Positions 62,721 through 64,000 of a stretch of 64,000 bases of DNA are shown here, in pieces. The notes under the pieces are model-generated. The model made no database searches and was not told the DNA's origin. It worked only from the letters and a program-made list of their open reading frames with translations. The stretch is taken from the NCBI RefSeq assembly GCF_000153485.2, contig NC_018721.1, positions 186,001 through 250,000 of the forward strand, given 5' to 3'. Within the stretch, counting starts at the first letter, position 1, and each line of letters begins with the position of its first letter. The stretch is from Psychroflexus torquis ATCC 700755. Lineage in GTDB: Bacteria > Bacteroidota > Bacteroidia > Flavobacteriales > Flavobacteriaceae. The position numbers and the translations under genes were made by a program.

Positions 62721-63254
62721 ATGATTTCAACTAAATATATTCTTCAATTTGCAGCATTGCTCTATGTTGTTTATTTTATTGGTCTTTTTATTCCCATCAC
62801 AGAATTTGGCATTGTACCGCGAACTACAAGTGGCCTTATTGGCGTTTTTACTGCACCTTTTTTACATGGCGGAATTGGACACTTACTATCAAACACAATT
62901 CCTTTAATTACACTATTAATAGTACTAAATACCATTTACCCAACAAAAACACTGGCCGTATTTTTATTTGTAACGCTTGCGGGCGGACTACTTGTTTGGA
63001 TCTTTGGCCGAAATGCAAATCACATTGGCGCTAGTGGATTAATATACGGACTTGTAGCTTTTTTAATTGTTTATGGAATCCTAGAAAAAAAATACATTCC
63101 AATAGGCATATCAATAGGAGTAGCCGTAGTGTATGGTGGATTAATTTGGGGAATATTCCCGTTTGTAAAAAGTTACATCTCCTGGGAAGGACACCTTTTT
63201 GGCGCCATTTCTGGAGTTATTATTGCCTTTTTGTTAAAAAACCATAAACACTAA
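62721..63254 (+). CDS. Rhomboid-family intramembrane protease
   Basis: The 177-residue protein has about six transmembrane helices with HGGIGHLLSNTIPLITLLIV (loop 1/TM2 region), the catalytic Ser in IGASGLIYGLVAFLIVYG, and the His in WEGHLFGAISGVIIAF. It is shorter than the rhomboid at 14980-15627 and lies after the broken channel gene. It could belong to the PspA/polyamine cluster, although the gap makes this uncertain. Confidence 0.82.
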   Translation: MISTKYILQFAALLYVVYFIGLFIPITEFGIVPRTTSGLIGVFTAPFLHGGIGHLLSNTIPLITLLIVLNTIYPTKTLAVFLFVTLAGGLLVWIFGRNANHIGASGLIYGLVAFLIVYGILEKKYIPIGISIGVAVVYGGLIWGIFPFVKSYISWEGHLFGAISGVIIAFLLKNHKH

Positions 63255-63806
63255 TACCAACTAGAAAAACAGCGATTTTTATAGAAAACCAAGCATACCC
63301 GAACATGATTTAAACTATTAAATCATCTTTTTTAAACATAGGAGCTTGTAAATTCACGAAAATAATTAAACTACACCGTTTAATTGAATTACCCTTTCTA
63401 CTTCTAAAATACCGCTATAGTCGAGCATTATAAAGTGAAAAATGGCTACTGTTTTCAATTAAAAAGACCATTACTCCACTCGTGATTATAAAAAGTGAAC
63501 ATTAACCTTCGAAAGAAAAGCTTTGTTCACCTCAGTAGGTCCAATTAGAATTTGGCAACTGTTTATCTATTTTTGATACGTAATGGTGTCTTATAGCAGT
63601 ACCCTTTTGGGATAAATTGAACTGGAAAAAATTCTAGAAAATTATCTTCCAATAATTAATGACCTTAAAAGATATAGCAAAAATTAGGAGAGGAACCTTT
63701 GGTCTTTAAAATAAATAAAACATCAGGTAAGATAACATGATCTGTAAAAAAAAATAGAGATCAGTAGATAAATACTTATCTTGAATACCGATAAACATTA
63801 CAAATT
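63255..63806. other. Intergenic region without recognisable content
   Basis: 552 bp, AT-rich. I see no gene, hairpin terminator or repeat shared with the rest of the window. It separates the rhomboid from IS remnants at the window edge. Confidence 0.45.
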
Positions 63807-64000
63807 ATGGACATATTTAAGAGTTAAAATCTCCTAGAGTTTTTGATCGGTTTAAAACTGACTTGAACTGCAAAGAATATCTATCTGGTTTAAAGAAACA
63901 ACATACTTATCATTGCATTAAGTGTAATCATAATGCATGTCAGATTAAAATTGATTTTGAACAACAATGTAATGTCACTGGGCACAAGGAATCGGCTATT
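63807..64000 (+). pseudogene. IS1595-family transposase, 5' end, broken (runs off window)
   Basis: The start MDIFKS is followed at once by TAA (63825-63827) and a frameshift. The correct frame then reads FDRFKTDLNCKEYLSGLKKQ, the zinc-ribbon YHCIKCNHNACQIKIDF, and CNVTGHKESAI, as in IS1595 transposases (RFKTDxDCxxYL, C--C--H). The sequence continues beyond the window. Confidence 0.7.

Overview
The window is low-GC DNA from a bacterium of the Bacteroidota, most probably a marine or cold-adapted member of the Flavobacteriaceae. Support comes from type IX secretion C-terminal sorting domains, Bacteroidota-type promoters (TAnnTTTG -7 boxes in front of several genes), a tmRNA whose tag reads GEDNYALAA, and Bacteroidota-restricted families (ISAon1-type transposase, DUF4252, DUF3494 secreted proteins). 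I cannot name the species.

Layout. 1-6.6 kb: a tandem duplication of a T9SS-secreted DUF3494 (ice-binding-like) protein gene plus a bacilliredoxin-like ytxJ gene. The first copy is cut by the window edge, and its ytxJ is disrupted by an ISL3/ISAon1-like element and fused to an ankyrin fragment. 6.9-29.5 kb: mostly ordinary core genes, including cysH, an MBL-rhodanese sulfur enzyme, AraC/aldehyde dehydrogenase/DUF779, yaaA, a pseudouridine synthase, PASTA, rhomboid, an LpxL-like acyltransferase, glmM, an ECF sigma/DUF4252 operon, an S41 protease, a two-component pair with an odd kinase-like protein, gcvT, a pterin dehydratase, a nitroreductase and a Lys1-like dehydrogenase. 29.5-34.8 kb: a structured RNA candidate, ssrA (tmRNA), then a 4-kb array of unknown genes all on the minus strand, separated by large related dyad-symmetric spacers. 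The array ends at a decayed tyrosine integrase and a truncated rraA, and looks like an old island at the ssrA 3' end. 34.8-39.8 kb: glyoxylate shunt genes aceB and aceA with a divergent RamB-like regulator and candidate operators.

40.1-52.4 kb: a minus-strand defence locus of about 12 kb. A type I restriction-modification operon (half-S, hsdM, rhuM, unknown, hsdS, ... hsdR, ygjP-like) has a type II-short CBASS (patatin effector capV, CD-NTase, E2-like protein) inserted 2 bp after hsdS, followed by a REP-associated transposase between inverted REP hairpins. The restriction genes and the CBASS therefore look co-transcribed. 52.4-53.7 kb holds IS and gene debris. 53.7-63.3 kb: a divergent XRE/S24 regulator and a PspA membrane-stress/polyamine cluster (YbjN-like, pspA, DUF4178, lipoprotein, DUF350, membrane-fused spermidine synthase, AdoMet decarboxylase). 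A voltage-gated channel pseudogene follows, carrying a miniature element with an IS nested at its end, and then a second rhomboid. The window ends in a broken IS1595-type transposase.

Four copies of a roughly 185-208 bp non-coding element with inverted ends (MITE-like, TTA/TAA target duplications) are scattered through the window. No CRISPR array and no canonical tRNA gene was seen.
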